This document shows, piece by piece, positions 21,924-22,925 of a stretch of 22,925 bases of DNA; the first letter of the stretch is position 1; the number at the start of each line of letters is the position of its first letter. The notes beneath the pieces are model-generated. The model ran no database searches, was not told the DNA's origin, and worked only from the letters and a program-made list of their open reading frames with translations. Both the position numbers and the translations under genes were made by a program. Origin of the DNA: Clostridiales bacterium UBA4821 (GTDB lineage Bacteria; Bacillota; Clostridia; Acetivibrionales; UBA4821); contig DHFP01000252.1 in NCBI GenBank assembly GCA_002402315.1, positions 1 to 22,925 on the forward strand, given 5' to 3'.

Positions 21924-22925
21924 TCACATTTCTTCTATATCTATTTCCACCGCATTTCCACTCAGTAACGATTGGTGAACCTTAAAGGTTGTCAGGGCAG
22001 CTGCCACAAGGCTTTCAAAACTTATGGGCATGGGAGATCCTTTAATAACTGCATCTGCCAGTACCTGCAGCTCAGCTTTCTGGCCTTTGTCAGGACCTTT
22101 CTTTTCAATCCTGGTTTTACCCCTAGAAACTGTTTTTAGCTCTTTAAAATCATTTAATGCTGCTGATTTACCATCGCAGAACACCTCAACATACTCTTTT
22201 GGCAAAGAGGTATCCCCATTAGCAACATAACTGAGAGTTCCAATTGAGCCTCTATTGAACATAACCGTAATGTTAACGGTATCAAATATATTCTTCTGCT
22301 TTCCGCTTTCAGGAACTGCCGCGGCAAAAACCTTTACAGGAAGCTCGCCGGTAATGTACTGCATAAAATCTATAAAGTGGCAGCCTTCGCCGATTATTCT
22401 TCCTCCGCCCAGAACAGGGTCCTGAATCCAATGATTATCCTTGATTTTTCCTGCATTTACCCGGTAATTTATCACTATGGGGCCAACTCTGTTTTTAAAG
22501 AATTCTAACATAGAAATTGCATATGGTGAAAACCTTCTATTAAAACCAACCATAACTCTGTGGCCATTTTCTTTTACAGCCTTAATTATCTCCTTTAGTT
22601 CTTCTTCGTTAAGTGCTAACGGTTTTTCGACAAAAACGTTTTTCTTGGCATTCAAAGCCTTTACAACAAGCTCTGCATGCTTATCATGTCTGGTTGCTAT
22701 TAAAATGGTATTAATATTTTTATCATCCAGTAACTCTTCGGACTCGGAAGCGCAGTACTTAAAACCGTAGCTTTTTGCTACTCCCTTTGCTGTTATGCCG
22801 GTAGCAGTCATGACGCCATGGAACTCAATCTCCGGCATTTTCTTCAATGCAGGCAGAAGTACCCCTTTAGCATAACTGCCTGCACCAATCAATCCCAGTT
22901 TAAACTTGGGGACGGTTCTTGAATT
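21924..22925 (-). CDS. Gfo/Idh/MocA-family oxidoreductase, 5' end cut by the window
   Basis: NAD(P)-dependent sugar oxidoreductase with the Rossmann motif LGLIGAGSYAKG near the window edge, the conserved VEKPLA lysine site, GFNRRFSPY, and GGGRIIGEGCHFIDF in the C-terminal beta domain. The frame stays open for 11 more codons upstream of the first possible start (a TTG at 22892) to the end of the window, and that TTG would cut into the NAD-binding strand, so the gene is truncated here. In polysaccharide loci such domains often form the C-terminal half of a bi-domain protein whose first half is a zinc-type alcohol dehydrogenase. The linker-like TVPKFKLGL before the glycine motif fits that, but the missing part cannot be seen. 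The lyase-GT26 gene follows after 7 bp, in one operon. Confidence 0.88.
   Translation of the reverse strand, partial: NSRTVPKFKLGLIGAGSYAKGVLLPALKKMPEIEFHGVMTATGITAKGVAKSYGFKYCASESEELLDDKNINTILIATRHDKHAELVVKALNAKKNVFVEKPLALNEEELKEIIKAVKENGHRVMVGFNRRFSPYAISMLEFFKNRVGPIVINYRVNAGKIKDNHWIQDPVLGGGRIIGEGCHFIDFMQYITGELPVKVFAAAVPESGKQKNIFDTVNITVMFNRGSIGTLSYVANGDTSLPKEYVEVFCDGKSAALNDFKELKTVSRGKTRIEKKGPDKGQKAELQVLADAVIKGSPMPISFESLVAAALTTFKVHQSLLSGNAVEIDIEEM

Overview
The window is AT-rich DNA from what looks like a Gram-positive, low-GC member of the Clostridia. Almost every gene has a strong GGAGG-type ribosome binding site, GTG and TTG starts are common, and the gene content (PelF/PelG-like export, separate membrane-anchored deacetylases and a GH114 hydrolase, no outer-membrane parts) fits a Firmicute. 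A genus cannot be named from the sequence alone. Nearly the whole window is one cell-surface polysaccharide region.

Layout. Positions 1-400 hold the possible tail of an upstream gene, a terminator hairpin and a small minus-strand gene for a protein with an acidic, histidine-rich tail. Positions 400-760 are a repeat-rich, gene-free stretch. Plus strand 760-3848 is a translationally coupled pelF-pelG pair. Minus strand 3862-5400 is a polysaccharide-deacetylase-like protein that has lost key metal ligands. Plus strand 5558-10254 is a cassette of a large GT-C-like membrane protein, a Dpm1-like GT2 glycosyltransferase, a DUF2304 partner and a DUF4832-type glycosidase-like lipid-side protein. Plus strand 10428-13166 is a second deacetylase with an intact metal triad, followed by an anchored GH114 glycosidase. 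Minus strand 14971-13318 is a UDP-sugar 4-epimerase followed by an endolysin-like amidase. Plus strand 15148-17184 is a second GT-C-like protein. Minus strand 22925-17332 is an oxidoreductase (cut by the window edge), a heparinase II/III-WecG/TagA fusion, a UDP-ManNAc dehydrogenase and a small membrane protein.

How the genes may work together (inference). PelF would polymerise and PelG export a GalNAc/GlcNAc-type polymer. The epimerase could supply the 4-epimeric UDP-HexNAc. The active deacetylase and GH114 protein would be the two halves of PelA as separate polypeptides. The GT2-DUF2304 pair would make a polyprenyl-phosphate sugar for the two GT-C-like proteins, a branch not found in described Pel systems. 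No pelD- or pelE-like gene is visible. The right-hand minus-strand block is a second pathway centred on ManNAcA: WecC makes UDP-ManNAcA and the GT26 half of the fusion would transfer it.

A family of small inverted-repeat elements (three copies with two ends plus one lone end) sits at 489-507, 567-726, 10331-10396 and 17184-17253, at the borders of the Pel-like modules. The best leads are the two STT3-like GT-C proteins, the active/inactive deacetylase pair, the lyase-GT26 fusion with a possible internal start, and this repeat family.
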